NCBI RefSeq assembly: GCF_004295485.1 | Contig: NZ_CP036164.1 | Coordinates: 2,976,001 to 3,040,000 of the forward strand | DNA from: Janibacter limosus | Lineage (GTDB): Bacteria > Actinomycetota > Actinomycetes > Actinomycetales > Dermatophilaceae | Direction of reading: 5' to 3' | DNA length: 64,000 nucleotides | Part shown: positions 34,074-42,980 of the stretch, piece by piece | Layout of the letters: each line of letters opens with the position of its first letter | Numbering within the stretch: position 1 is the first letter of the stretch | The notes under the pieces: generated by a model | What the model was told of the DNA's origin: nothing | What the model saw: only the letters and a program-made list of their open reading frames with translations | The model's database searches: none | Position numbers and translations under genes: made by a program

Positions 34074-35323
34074 GCGAGCACCCCGGCCCCGGTCGGCGCC
34101 GGTCGCCACGGCAGGCGCACGGCCACGCGCAGGACGCTCTCGTCGTCGACCAGCAGGTGGGTCTCGCCACCGGTTTGGGCGACCCGCTCACGCACCCCGG
34201 TGAGCCCGTTGCCCTCCACCACCTGGGTCGGTGCGGTGCGGTTGGCGGCCTCGATGGTCACCCCCAGGTCCGGACGGACCACCACGGCCAACCGGACGCC
34301 GGCTCCGGGGGCGTGCCGGCGCGCGTTGGTGAGCAGCTCCTGGACGACCCGGTAGGCGGTCTGCCCGAGCGCCGGGTCGAGCATCGTCGCGCCGTCGAGG
34401 ACCACCGTCGCCACGAGAGGCATCCCGTGGGCGACGGTCTCGTCGACCAGGGCCGGCAGGGCCTCGAGCCCCGGCACGGCCCGCGACAGGGCCGGGTCGT
34501 CGGGACGGCGCAGCACCTCGAGGAGGGAGCGCAGGTCGGAGGCGGTCTGGGCCGCCGACTCACGCACGAGGCTCGCCGAGCCCGCCAGGCGCTCGTCCTG
34601 GTCACGGGTGTTGGCCTCGAGGGCGCCCGCGTGGATCGACAGCAGGGACAAGCGGTGGCCGATGACGTCGTGGACCTCGCGGGCCACCCGCTCGCGCTCG
34701 GCCTGGCGCACGACCTCGTCGGCCAGCTGGACGGCGGTGACTCGGTGCCCCTCCCCCGCTGCCTGCGCGCGGTGCAGCGCGCGCCGCAGCCCGCCGACGC
34801 TGGCGAAGAGCGAGACCACGAGGACGGTGATCATCACGGGCGCCCACCAGGGGAAGGGGCCCGGTGTCGCGGTCGGGTCGCTGCCGAAGAGGATCCACCA
34901 GAAGGACTCGACCTGGGACTGGCCCCTCGTGTCCCGCCAGGTGGCGACGAAGGTCGCGACCGTCACCAGGGCGGTGCACCCGACGACCGTCGACCACCGG
35001 CACCGGATCCACACCCGCATCAGCACGACGAGGGAGACCAGCGGATCGATCGGGATGGCGATGGTGACGAGCGAGGCGGCGACGGCGAGCTGCCACGGCC
35101 AGCGCCGGCGCCACCACATGGCGGCGATGAGCAGCAGGCCGATCAACCAGAAGAGGATCCAGACACCGCTGGCCATCTCGTCGGGGACGCGACCACCGAG
35201 CCGGTCGGCGCGCGGCTCCCCCATCGCCACCGCGAGGGTCGTGCTCATCAGGCAGGCGAGGGTCCACAGCACCGAGCGCCACCACGACGCTCGTCCCCAA
35301 CGCTGCAGCGTCTGCGTGTCCAT
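34070..35323 (-). CDS. Sensor histidine kinase, HisKA_3 type
   Basis: A 417-residue membrane kinase with about five hydrophobic segments in the first 170 residues, then a HisKA_3 dimerisation domain ([19 protein letters not shown], with the phosphorylated His) and a HATPase domain (N-box [14 protein letters not shown]-box [11 protein letters not shown]). It pairs with the overlapping response regulator. The stimulus is unknown; this layout (short loops, no large extracellular domain) resembles DesK/LiaS-like membrane sensors. The start is ATG 35323 with TACGAT six bases upstream (leaderless-type). Confidence 0.94.
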   Translation of the reverse strand: MDTQTLQRWGRASWWRSVLWTLACLMSTTLAVAMGEPRADRLGGRVPDEMASGVWILFWLIGLLLIAAMWWRRRWPWQLAVAASLVTIAIPIDPLVSLVVLMRVWIRCRWSTVVGCTALVTVATFVATWRDTRGQSQVESFWWILFGSDPTATPGPFPWWAPVMITVLVVSLFASVGGLRRALHRAQAAGEGHRVTAVQLADEVVRQAERERVAREVHDVIGHRLSLLSIHAGALEANTRDQDERLAGSASLVRESAAQTASDLRSLLEVLRRPDDPALSRAVPGLEALPALVDETVAHGMPLVATVVLDGATMLDPALGQTAYRVVQELLTNARRHAPGAGVRLAVVVRPDLGVTIEAANRTAPTQVVEGNGLTGVRERVAQTGGETHLLVDDESVLRVAVRLPWRPAPTGAGVLA

Positions 35324-35463
35324 GCCCGGATCGTAGGCCCGCGCGGGGACAACCAGGGTCCTCCCTTCGGTCGGTCGATCATGACCGATCGGGCGAGGCG
35401 CGCCGCCCCCTCGGCACGGTTGCATCAGCGGCATCACCTTCCGCATCGCACCCAGGAGTCACG

Positions 35464-36126
35464 ATGACCCAGCAGCCGCAGTGGCAGCCCACCAACCCGC
35501 CGGTCCCGGCCGTCCAGAAGAGCTGGTTCGGCCGCCACAAGGCCCTCAGCGTCATCCTGGGGATCACCCTCACCATCGTGCTGGTCTGCTGTGGCGCAGG
35601 CGTGCTCAGCATGGGCGGCGGCTCGGATGACGCGAGCAGCTCATCCGACGACTCGACCACCGACGACGCGGCCGACTCCACCGACTCGACCACCTCGAAG
35701 AAGACGTCCAAGGATGTGCCCGAGAAGTCCGCGCCCGGCATCGGTGACTCCGCCAGGGACGGCAAGTTCGAGTTCACCATCAGCAAGGTCGAGAAGGGCG
35801 TCGCCTCGGTCGGCTCGGAGTACTTCAACGAGAAGGCCGACGGCCAGTTCGTGCTCGTGCACATCACGGTGAAGAACATCGGCGACGAGTCCCAGACGCT
35901 CTTCGACTCCGAGCAGAAGCTCAAGGACACCCAGGGGCGCTCCTTCAGCACCGACAGCAGCGCGGCGATCGCCATGGAGGACAACGAGATGTGGCTCAAC
36001 GAGATCAACCCGGGCAACTCCGCGAAGGGGACGCTCGTCTACGACATGCCGGCCGACGCCCAGCCGGCCGAGATCGAGCTGCACGACTCGATGTTCAGCG
36101 GCGGGGTGACCGTCTCGCTGAAGTGA
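35464..36126 (+). CDS. Membrane-anchored DUF4352 (TelA-like immunoglobulin fold) protein
   Basis: A 220-residue surface protein. A proline/glutamine-rich cytoplasmic start is followed by one membrane segment (residues about 28-50), a low-complexity Ser/Asp/Thr linker (about 52-90) and a C-terminal DUF4352 beta-sandwich ([35 protein letters not shown]). Such proteins are displayed outside the membrane; their function is unknown. The ATG at 35464 has AGGAG seven bases upstream. It is divergent from the histidine kinase gene, so a link to that sensor is possible but unproven. Confidence 0.83.
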   Translation: MTQQPQWQPTNPPVPAVQKSWFGRHKALSVILGITLTIVLVCCGAGVLSMGGGSDDASSSSDDSTTDDAADSTDSTTSKKTSKDVPEKSAPGIGDSARDGKFEFTISKVEKGVASVGSEYFNEKADGQFVLVHITVKNIGDESQTLFDSEQKLKDTQGRSFSTDSSAAIAMEDNEMWLNEINPGNSAKGTLVYDMPADAQPAEIELHDSMFSGGVTVSLK

Positions 36127-36147
36127 TCTCCGGGGGGAGAGGAGGGG

Positions 36148-36177
36148 CGAAGGGAGTGGCCGCGGCCACTCCCTTCG
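36148..36177. terminator. Perfect palindromic terminator, CGAAGGG type
   Basis: A 30-base perfect palindrome with arm CGAAGGGAGTGGCCG between convergent genes. Both ends are the recurrent CGAAGGG word. No T-run follows. Confidence 0.85.
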
Positions 36178-36193
36178 TCCTGCTCAGACCTCG

Positions 36194-37621
36194 TCAGGCC
36201 CCGTCGACCGCGTACCAGCGGTCCTCGTCGGGCACCTTGCCGTCGGGGTAGGTCAGCGCCATCTCGGCGAGGGTCGGGCGGGGAGGCTCGCGCACGTCGT
36301 CGGGGAGCATCGCGGTGATCGCGTCGAAGATCCGCTCCATGTCGCGGGGGACAGAGCGGTACTTCAGGTCCACCGGCTCCCCGAAGGTCACCGTCACCTC
36401 GGGGCGGTCGAGCAGGTTGAGCACCCGCGGGACCTTCGAGGAGCGCGGCCAGACCTTCTCGGTCCCCGTGACGGCGAAGGGGATGACCGGCACCTTGGTG
36501 AGGTGGGCAAGGCGGGCGGCTCCGGGGTATCCGCTCATGCCGGGCTCGAAGAAGTGGATCCCCCGCGGGATCGTCCCCTCGGGCATCATGCCCACCAGCT
36601 CGCCTCCGGCGATGGAGCGCACGGCGGAGGCGAAGGCGTCCGGGCTGTTGGGGTCCTCCTGACGCCGGTCCACGCTCACCCCACCGAGGGCGCGGAAGAA
36701 GGTGCCGAGGCCGGGGGCGTCGAAGAGCTCCTTCTTGCCCAGGAAGCGCGTGGTGCGCCCGGAGCGACCCATCGCGACGACCATCGCGATCACGTCGAAG
36801 TACGAGCGATGGTTGCCCACGAGGATGGCGGGCCCGGCGGCTGGGACATTTTCGGCGCCGGAGACGGTGAACTTGGCGTACGGGAAGACCTCGGGCCGGG
36901 CAAGCATGGTGACCATCCGCTGCAGCTCCAGCCCGATGATCGGCAGCTTGAAGACCCCGGGCGAGGTGTCGAAGTGCAGGACCGGCCAGCGCGCAGCGAT
37001 CGCGAGCGCCTGCAGCCGGGGGTCGGGGTTGACCGCACCGGGGTTGCCGACGGCCTTCAGCAGCGGGGCGTCGTAGATCGAGTCTGAGTAGGCGAAGGAC
37101 TCGTCGAGGTCGATGTCGTTGTCCTGCGCCCACTCGCGCACGGCCGCCCTCTTGCCCGTCGACCACACGAAGTGGCCGTCGTTGCGCCCGGTGAAGCGGC
37201 CGTCGTCGCCGACCTCGTACCGAGTGGCGATGACGGCGTCGATGCCGAGCCGCTCGGCGAGCGGTCGCACGAGGTGCTCCGGGGTGGTCGTCGCGAGCAC
37301 GACCGGCCGGCCGGCCTCCTGGTGCTCGGCGATGAGCATCTTGGCGAAGGGCCCGACCATCGGCTCGAGCACGTCGGCCGCGAGCAGGGCCGCCTCGTCG
37401 AAGGCATCGGCGGCCCGGCCCTTGGCGACGAGGACCGCCTGGCGGGCCAGGGCGATCGAGCCGAGGGACTCGCCGAGGAGGTTGAAGTAGCCGAAGAGGA
37501 GGGCCTCGCCCGGCATCCGCGCAGAGATGACCCCGGTCTGCCGCATGGCGGCCGACAGCGCCGGGCCGGAGGCCTTCGGCAGGAGGGTCCGGTCCAGATC
37601 GAAGAATGCTGCGCCCGTCAT
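36194..37621 (-). CDS. HAD phosphatase-PlsC acyltransferase fusion
   Basis: A 475-residue two-domain protein. The N-terminal HAD-IB phosphatase has DLDRT nucleophiles (D8, D10) and YSDSIYDAPLL. The C-terminal 1-acylglycerol-3-phosphate acyltransferase has the NHRSYFD (H-x4-D) and PEGTIPRG motifs. The same fusion is known in mycobacteria, where it makes phosphatidic acid and could dephosphorylate a lipid or serine intermediate. It acts at the inner face of the membrane. The ATG at 37621 lies six bases after TAACCT, leaderless-type, back-to-back with the next gene promoter. Confidence 0.92.
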   Translation of the reverse strand: MTGAAFFDLDRTLLPKASGPALSAAMRQTGVISARMPGEALLFGYFNLLGESLGSIALARQAVLVAKGRAADAFDEAALLAADVLEPMVGPFAKMLIAEHQEAGRPVVLATTTPEHLVRPLAERLGIDAVIATRYEVGDDGRFTGRNDGHFVWSTGKRAAVREWAQDNDIDLDESFAYSDSIYDAPLLKAVGNPGAVNPDPRLQALAIAARWPVLHFDTSPGVFKLPIIGLELQRMVTMLARPEVFPYAKFTVSGAENVPAAGPAILVGNHRSYFDVIAMVVAMGRSGRTTRFLGKKELFDAPGLGTFFRALGGVSVDRRQEDPNSPDAFASAVRSIAGGELVGMMPEGTIPRGIHFFEPGMSGYPGAARLAHLTKVPVIPFAVTGTEKVWPRSSKVPRVLNLLDRPEVTVTFGEPVDLKYRSVPRDMERIFDAITAMLPDDVREPPRPTLAEMALTYPDGKVPDEDRWYAVDGA

Positions 37622-37627
37622 GCCGCG

Positions 37628-37675
37628 AGGTTACCGACGCGATCGCCTGCCGGACAGGGTTACGGCATCTAACGT
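37628..37675. promoter_or_regulatory. Back-to-back leaderless promoters
   Basis: TAACCT on the minus strand (37633-37628) is six bases from ATG 37621. TAACGT on the plus strand (37670-37675) is seven bases from ATG 37683. The whole intergenic gap is 61 bases, so the two RNA polymerase sites must overlap. Confidence 0.6.
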
Positions 37676-37682
37676 GGGTCAC

Positions 37683-38363
37683 ATGAGCGATGACGCCGAG
37701 GTCCTCACCAGCAGCCAGGTCGACGAGCGCGCACCACGCGACTGGCGAGAGGTCGACGGGATGCTGCGCACCCGGCTCAAGGTGGCGGACTACGCCGCGG
37801 CGCTGGACCTGGTCAACCGCATCGCCAAGGCGGCCGACGAGGCCGACCACCACCCCGACATCGACCTGCGCTACAACTGGGTCGGTCTGCGGCTCGTCAG
37901 CCACGACGTCGGTGGGATCAGCCCCCGCGACCTGGAGCTGGCGGGCCAGATCAGCCGGATCGCCGCCGACGTGGGGGCCGAGCCGGTACCGGAGGTCACC
38001 ACGTCGATGACGGTCGGCATCGACACCGCCGACGCCGACGCGATCCGCCCCTTCTGGATGGCCCTCACCGGCCACGGCGAGGCGAAGGGGGACCCCAGCA
38101 GCCTCCCTTCGCCCGACGGGCAGCTGCCGCAGATCTGGTTCCAGGAGAGCGCGGCCCGCGAAGGCCGGGGCCGGGTCCACCTCGACGTCTACGTCCCGCA
38201 CGACCAGGCGCTCGCCCGGGTGGAGGCAGTGGTCGCCGCGGGTGGGCGCCTCGTCACGGACGAGTTCGCGCCCTCCTGGTGGGTCCTCGCCGACGCCGGC
38301 GGCAACGAGGCCTGCGTGTGCACCTGGCAGCCGCACGAGAAGAGCGCCAACCCGACGTCGTGA
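37683..38363 (+). CDS. Pterin-4a-carbinolamine dehydratase fused to a VOC/glyoxalase-like domain
   Basis: A 226-residue fusion. Residues about 8-105 match 4a-hydroxytetrahydrobiopterin dehydratase with the catalytic ADHHPDIDLRYN histidines and LVSHDVGGISPRD. Residues about 110-220 are a vicinal-oxygen-chelate domain (SMTVGIDTADADAIRPFWMAL to NEACVCTWQ). The dehydratase may recycle a pterin cofactor; the role of the VOC half is unknown. No aromatic hydroxylase is nearby. The start is ATG 37683 from a leaderless-type promoter (TAACGT, seven bases). Confidence 0.87.
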   Translation: MSDDAEVLTSSQVDERAPRDWREVDGMLRTRLKVADYAAALDLVNRIAKAADEADHHPDIDLRYNWVGLRLVSHDVGGISPRDLELAGQISRIAADVGAEPVPEVTTSMTVGIDTADADAIRPFWMALTGHGEAKGDPSSLPSPDGQLPQIWFQESAAREGRGRVHLDVYVPHDQALARVEAVVAAGGRLVTDEFAPSWWVLADAGGNEACVCTWQPHEKSANPTS

Positions 38364-38409
38364 GAACCTGTGGGCGCCCCGCCCCCCTCCCGAAGGTGAC
38401 GACGCACCC

Positions 38410-39168
38410 ATGACGCGCCCCGCCCGCCGCACCACCCGACTCCTCGCCCCCGCGGCCGCCGTCGTGGGCGCCCTCGGGCTGGTCGCCTGCGGCGGCTCCG
38501 ACGACCCGCAGCCGCCCACGTCGAGCTCCGCCGCGAGCTCGTCCGCGCAGGCCGGCGAGGAGACCACCCCGGAGATGCTCGACAAGCCGGAGCAGCAGCA
38601 GGTCGACGCCGCGACCGCCAAGGCGGCGCTGCCCACGATCGAGGACATGCCCGACGACGGCTGGGGCATCGACATCTCGACCTTCAGCGACGAGCCGATC
38701 ACCTTCGACCCGGCCGTGTGCGCGGACGTCGAGCTCGCCTCGCAGGAGGCCCGCTCCTTCGACGACGAGCACCGCAAGGTCGACGAGGCCGCCCGCTTCA
38801 GCACGCCCCAGTCGCGCGGCGGTCTCATCACCGCCACCTACGTCGAGAGCTTCGACGCTCCCTTCCCCACCTCGATCCTCGACGCCGCCGGGGAGCACGT
38901 CACCGACTGCGCCACCTACACCTGGACCAAGAGCGGCAGCACGAGCACCCGCCACGTCAAGGCCATCTCCGTCCCGCCGCTCGGCGACCGGTCCTTCGGG
39001 GTGCGCCTGTGGTCCGACGGCACCGACTCCTTCACCGACCGGCTCTACGTGCGCAGCGGGCACAACCTCATCACCGTCATGACCCTCAGCAAGGAGGACA
39101 CCTACGACGGTGAGCTCATGACGAAGTACGCCAGCGACATCCTCGACAAGCTCAAGGAGACGCCGTGA
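38410..39168 (+). CDS. Lipoprotein of a six-member tandem paralogous array (copy 1)
   Basis: A 252-residue exported lipoprotein with a signal peptide ending in the lipobox LVAC at C27, then a Ser/Pro-rich linker and a globular domain from about residue 65. The domain shows the array consensus: a first Cys in FDPAVCADVEL, a second in HVTDCATYTW, then LGDRSFGVRLW and YVRSGHNLI. The two domain cysteines are spaced so that they could form a disulfide. I do not recognise a named family; a mycobacterial PknH-sensor-like fold is one idea. It overlaps copy 2 by four bases (GTGA), so copies 1-3 form one unit. Confidence 0.85.
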   Translation: MTRPARRTTRLLAPAAAVVGALGLVACGGSDDPQPPTSSSAASSSAQAGEETTPEMLDKPEQQQVDAATAKAALPTIEDMPDDGWGIDISTFSDEPITFDPAVCADVELASQEARSFDDEHRKVDEAARFSTPQSRGGLITATYVESFDAPFPTSILDAAGEHVTDCATYTWTKSGSTSTRHVKAISVPPLGDRSFGVRLWSDGTDSFTDRLYVRSGHNLITVMTLSKEDTYDGELMTKYASDILDKLKETP

Positions 39169-39905
39169 CCCGCTCGAGGCGCAGCATCGCCCCCTTCGCC
39201 GTCGTCGCCGCCCTGGGCCTGACGACGGCCGCCTGCGGTGGCGAGAGCACGCCGCCCACCCCGTCGACGGTGACGGTCACGCAGACGCCCACGGAGCAGG
39301 CGAGCGGACCGGCGCACCGCCAGCTCACGAGCCAGCAGGTCAGGGCGGCCCTGCCGACCAAGGACGACGTCCCGGCCATCTTCCGACCGGACTCGCGCGG
39401 CTTCGACACCTCCTCGGTCAGCGAGCGCACCACCGACCCCGCGTCCTGCCTCGCGCTGTACATGGCCACTGCGGCACAACGCACCTTCATCAAGGAGCAC
39501 CTCGTCGCCGACGGCGGGGTGCGCTTCAGCGAGGACCCCGACCAGCCGGGGTCGCCGAGCATCTCGGTCGGGATCCTCAGCTACGACGAGCCGTACCCCC
39601 GCGAGTACCTCGACGATGCCGGCGCCGTGCTGGGCGAGTGCTCCACGCACACCGCACGCACCGAGCCGGGCGCCTCCGACGTGACGTGGCAGGCGACCTC
39701 GATCCCGACCCCGACGCTCGGCGACCAGAGCTTCGGCGTGCGCATCGGCTCCCGCGACGTCGACCTGGCCATCGACTACCTCTGGGTCCGCAGCGGCCAC
39801 AACGTCGTCCACGTCCGCATGCTCACCGGCTACCGGCAGGACAACGGCGACCAGCTCAAGACGACCGCCCAGGGTGTGCTCGACGACTTGGCCAAGACGC
39901 CATGA
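39165..39905 (+). CDS. Lipoprotein of the tandem array (copy 2)
   Basis: A 246-residue lipoprotein; signal peptide with lipobox TAAC at C24, then a Pro/Thr-rich linker. The globular part follows the array consensus: AALPTKDDVP, DPASCLALY, YDEPYPREYLDDAGAVLGECSTH, TLGDQSFGVRIG and WVRSGHNVVHVRM. It is closest in sequence to copy 3. The GTG start overlaps the stop of copy 1 (GTGA) and its stop overlaps the ATG of copy 3 (ATGA). It is probably anchored to the outer face of the membrane; its ligand is unknown. Confidence 0.85.
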   Translation: MTRSRRSIAPFAVVAALGLTTAACGGESTPPTPSTVTVTQTPTEQASGPAHRQLTSQQVRAALPTKDDVPAIFRPDSRGFDTSSVSERTTDPASCLALYMATAAQRTFIKEHLVADGGVRFSEDPDQPGSPSISVGILSYDEPYPREYLDDAGAVLGECSTHTARTEPGASDVTWQATSIPTPTLGDQSFGVRIGSRDVDLAIDYLWVRSGHNVVHVRMLTGYRQDNGDQLKTTAQGVLDDLAKTP

Positions 39906-40633
39906 GGCCCGCGCAGCGCCTGGTCCCGCTGGTCACCGCCCTCGCCGTGGCCCTGCCCCTCGCCGCCTGCGGCGAGGACTCGCCGACGCCGGCCACCCCG
40001 ACGTCGAGCGCCGCGACGACGTCGGCGCCCACCCCGTCGCCGGCCGACGGCCCCGAGCAGCGACGGCTGACGGCCGCGGAGGTCAAGGCCGCACTGCCCG
40101 GCAAGGACGAGGGCCCCTACCCGGCCTCTGACCGCGAGATCGACCCCACCCGGCAGAGCACGGCAGTGACCGACCCCGAGTCATGCCTGGCGCTGGAGCT
40201 CGACACCCCCGAGATGCGCACCTTCAAGAAGGAGCACATGGTCGCCGGAGGCGGCCAGATCTACCTCCAGCCGCAGGACTTCGCGGCGCCGCAGATGTCG
40301 GTCACCCTCTGGAGCCACGACGAGGTCTATCCCCAGCGCTTCTTCGACGAGGCAGGTGCCGCGCTCGCCGAGTGCGGCACGCTCGCCAGCGGGGACTCGC
40401 CCGACGACTCGTTGAACGACTTGCAGGCGACGTCGATCCCGACGCCCGCGATGGGCGATCAGAGCTTCGGTGTGCGGATCGGGCGCGAGGAGTTCGACAT
40501 GGCCGTCGACTACCTGTGGGTGCGCAGCGGCCACAACCTCATCAGCGTCCGGATGCGCACCGGCTACACGCAGAGCAACGACAAGCGCCTGGCCACGTAC
40601 GCCCAGGGCGTCCTCGACGAGCTGGCCCGGTAG
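39902..40633 (+). CDS. Lipoprotein of the tandem array (copy 3)
   Basis: A 243-residue lipoprotein with lipobox LAAC at C23. The domain reads AALPGKDEG, DPESCLALEL, FFDEAGAALAECGTL, AMGDQSFGVRIG and YLWVRSGHNLISVRM, nearly superimposable on copy 2, including a shared YLWVRSGHN run. This indicates the most recent duplication in the array. The ATG overlaps copy 2 (ATGA). An 87-base gap with a new promoter-like element follows, so the first three copies form one transcription unit. Confidence 0.85.
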   Translation: MRPAQRLVPLVTALAVALPLAACGEDSPTPATPTSSAATTSAPTPSPADGPEQRRLTAAEVKAALPGKDEGPYPASDREIDPTRQSTAVTDPESCLALELDTPEMRTFKKEHMVAGGGQIYLQPQDFAAPQMSVTLWSHDEVYPQRFFDEAGAALAECGTLASGDSPDDSLNDLQATSIPTPAMGDQSFGVRIGREEFDMAVDYLWVRSGHNLISVRMRTGYTQSNDKRLATYAQGVLDELAR

Positions 40634-40688
40634 GCGCGACCGCTCGCGCAAGGAGCAATCTCACCCATCCTCGGCGCGCCGCGGCCCG

Positions 40689-40714
40689 TAGGCTTGTCCA
40701 CGGCCGACGAAGGG
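40689..40714 (+). promoter_or_regulatory. Promoter and ribosome site before lipoprotein copy 4
   Basis: TAGGCT (40689-40694) is a -10-like element, with AAGGGA (40709-40714) as ribosome site six bases before ATG 40721. The ribosome site is part of a CGAAGGG copy. It separates the array into two three-gene units. Confidence 0.5.
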
Positions 40715-40720
40715 ACAGAC

Positions 40721-41425
40721 ATGGGGTACCCCCGCACGGCGGTCCGCGGGCTCGCCACGCTCACCGGACTGCTGCTCGTCACCGGATGCATCCGCCCGGC
40801 CATCGGCGGCGGCGACCCCCCTCCCCCTGTCGGAGCCGGCCAGCTCAGCGAGGACCAGGTGCGCATGGCCATCCCCCGGGACGACCAGCTGCCGGAGGAC
40901 ATCGAGGTCGACCCGGACCAGGCGGGCTCCGAGGCCGAGCCCAGCGACGAGGCCACCGCCTACCCGGCCAGCTGCCTCGACGTCCGCCTCGCGGGCACCG
41001 CGGGCAAGGCGCTCAAGGAGCACCGGACCGCTCGGGTCAAGAAGGCCTTCGTGGGCAACGAGGGCGGCTCGATCACCGTGACCGTCTCCTCCTACGACCA
41101 GCCCGTCCCCGCGCAGCTCTTCGACGACGCCGGAGCCGCCCAGAGCCAGTGCGGCACCTTCCAGCTCATCGACGAGTCGGGGACGTCCTCGTGGCGGCTG
41201 GATCTGGTCACCTTCCCCCAGATCGGTGACCGGACCTACTCCACCCGCGTGCAGAGCACCACCGAGGGCGACATCTTCAAGGGCGGCGTCGTGCAGATCG
41301 CCGGTGCGTCCCGGGGCCACAACCTCGTCTACGTCGTCTATGCCTCCGGTCCGCGCTCCAAATACGACCCCTCTGCCGTCGAGACCCTGACCAAGGCAGC
41401 CATCGGCAACCTGGACGCGCTGTGA
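40721..41425 (+). CDS. Lipoprotein of the tandem array (copy 4)
   Basis: A 234-residue lipoprotein with lipobox LVTGC at C23. It is more diverged but keeps the order: AIPRDDQLP, ASCLDVRLAG, FDDAGAAQSQCGTFQL, IGDRTYSTRVQ and ASRGHNLVYVVY. The linker after the lipid cysteine is short and proline-rich. It begins the second transcription unit with a clear AAGGGA ribosome site. The stop overlaps the GTG start of copy 5 (GTGA). Confidence 0.83.
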   Translation: MGYPRTAVRGLATLTGLLLVTGCIRPAIGGGDPPPPVGAGQLSEDQVRMAIPRDDQLPEDIEVDPDQAGSEAEPSDEATAYPASCLDVRLAGTAGKALKEHRTARVKKAFVGNEGGSITVTVSSYDQPVPAQLFDDAGAAQSQCGTFQLIDESGTSSWRLDLVTFPQIGDRTYSTRVQSTTEGDIFKGGVVQIAGASRGHNLVYVVYASGPRSKYDPSAVETLTKAAIGNLDAL

Positions 41426-42186
41426 GGTCCGTGGTGCGCACCGCGGTCCTGACGGCCGCGCTCTCCCTGTCGCTCACCGGGTGCGGCCTGCTGCCGCAGA
41501 GCGGCTCAGCCGGCTCGTCGACGTCCGCGCCGACCTCGCAGGGCGCGAGCGACCAGCCGACCGAGGACCTCGGCACGCTCACCGGTGCCGGACGTCCCCT
41601 GGACGAAGGGGGGCTGCGCGCCGCCCTGCCGACGGCGAGCGATCTCGGGGACGGGTGGGTGGACGACCCGATGAAGACCGTCTTCGAGACGGCCGGAGCC
41701 GATGTCACGCCCGCCACGTGCGCGCCCCTGCTGCAGAAGGGACCCGAGTGGGAGGAGGCCAAGCAGTCCCAGAGGGCTCGGGTCCAGGCCAACTTCAAGC
41801 GCAGCGACAACCTGCCGCCCCCGGGCACCGAGCGGCACTTCCTCGGCGTCTGGGCCTACTCCTTCGACGACCCCTACCCGGCCCACCTCTTCGACGAGGC
41901 GGGGTCGCGCATCGCCGACTGCCCGACCTTCGACGTCCGCCAGGTCGACACGGGCTCGACGAGCTCCTACGCGGCGTCGCCCCTCAGCTTCCCCACGCTC
42001 GGTGACCGCACCCTGTCGCTGCGGCTGACGATCCAGCAGACCTACGAGACCTTCACGCTCGACTTCGTCATGATCAAGATCGGGCACAACACCATCTCCG
42101 TCGCCAACGGCACCTACAACGGCACCCCCGACGCGGCCGTCACCGAGGAGGCCGCCCGTGCGGCCCTCGCCGGGCTGGAGGAGTGA
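41422..42186 (+). CDS. Lipoprotein of the tandem array (copy 5)
   Basis: A 254-residue lipoprotein with lipobox LTGC at C21. Core elements are AALPTASDLGDGW, TPATCAPLLQ, FDEAGSRIADCPTFDV, TLGDRTLSLRLT and MIKIGHNTISV. The array consensus R-S-G-H-N is K-I-G-H-N here. GTG start overlapping copy 4, and its stop overlaps the start of copy 6. It is presumably on the cell surface; function unknown. Confidence 0.83.
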   Translation: MRSVVRTAVLTAALSLSLTGCGLLPQSGSAGSSTSAPTSQGASDQPTEDLGTLTGAGRPLDEGGLRAALPTASDLGDGWVDDPMKTVFETAGADVTPATCAPLLQKGPEWEEAKQSQRARVQANFKRSDNLPPPGTERHFLGVWAYSFDDPYPAHLFDEAGSRIADCPTFDVRQVDTGSTSSYAASPLSFPTLGDRTLSLRLTIQQTYETFTLDFVMIKIGHNTISVANGTYNGTPDAAVTEEAARAALAGLEE

Positions 42187-42929
42187 TGGGTCCGCGGACA
42201 CGCAGCAGCGCCGTCGCCCTCGCCGGGGCACTGGCCGCCGTCGCCCTCCCCCTCACCGGGTGCACCCCCTTCGCCAGTGACGAGCCGACCACGACGACGT
42301 CGCCCACGCCCTCCTCCTCGTCCCCCACTGCCGAGACCGGCGAGGGCCGGCAGCTGACGGAGGCCGAGGCCGAGGCGGCACTCCCGGCCCGGCCCGAGGG
42401 AGCGGAGGACGTCGCGCCGCAGAGCGACCCCGAGGGGCGCGCGACCGACCCTGCCGAATGCCTCGACGCCATGCGCATCGGCGACGAGGCCGAGTCCCTG
42501 CGCACGGTGCGCGTCGCCCACGCCAAACGCACGTGGCGCACCAATGACCCGGCGACGACCTACGGCTTCGAGATCGACTCCCACTCGCGTCCGGTGGGGC
42601 CCACCCTGCTCGACCGGGCCGGGGCCGCGATGGCCGACTGCTCCGCCTTCTCCCTCACCGGCAGGGACCACGCCGGACACTTCGACCTGCGGGTGCTGGC
42701 CGAGCCCCGGACGGTCTCGACCCTCGGCGAGCAGTCCTACGGCGCCCGGCTCATCACCTTCGACCAGGTCGACGGCAAGAGCGTGCGGGTCTACCTGGAC
42801 TACGTCGTCGTGCGGGCCGGCAACAACCTCGTGGAGGTCAACAGCGTGCACCTCGACGAGGACCGGGGCCTCGCCGAGCTCGAGACCCATGCCGCCCAGA
42901 TCCTCGAGGACCTGCAGGTCGAGCACTAG
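42183..42929 (+). CDS. Lipoprotein of the tandem array (copy 6)
   Basis: A 248-residue lipoprotein with lipobox LTGC at C27. The domain keeps DPAECLDAMRIG, LLDRAGAAMADCSAFSL, TLGEQSYGARLI and VVRAGNNLVEV (H replaced by N in the GHN motif). The start is GTG 42183 (GTGA overlap) or ATG 42186 (TGATG). It ends the second three-gene unit, 51 bases before the transglutaminase gene, which has its own promoter. Confidence 0.83.
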   Translation: MMGPRTRSSAVALAGALAAVALPLTGCTPFASDEPTTTTSPTPSSSSPTAETGEGRQLTEAEAEAALPARPEGAEDVAPQSDPEGRATDPAECLDAMRIGDEAESLRTVRVAHAKRTWRTNDPATTYGFEIDSHSRPVGPTLLDRAGAAMADCSAFSLTGRDHAGHFDLRVLAEPRTVSTLGEQSYGARLITFDQVDGKSVRVYLDYVVVRAGNNLVEVNSVHLDEDRGLAELETHAAQILEDLQVEH

Positions 42930-42980
42930 CCGCGGTCCTCGCCGGGCGCCCCGGCCCGCCCTCGCACCTACAGTGGGCGG

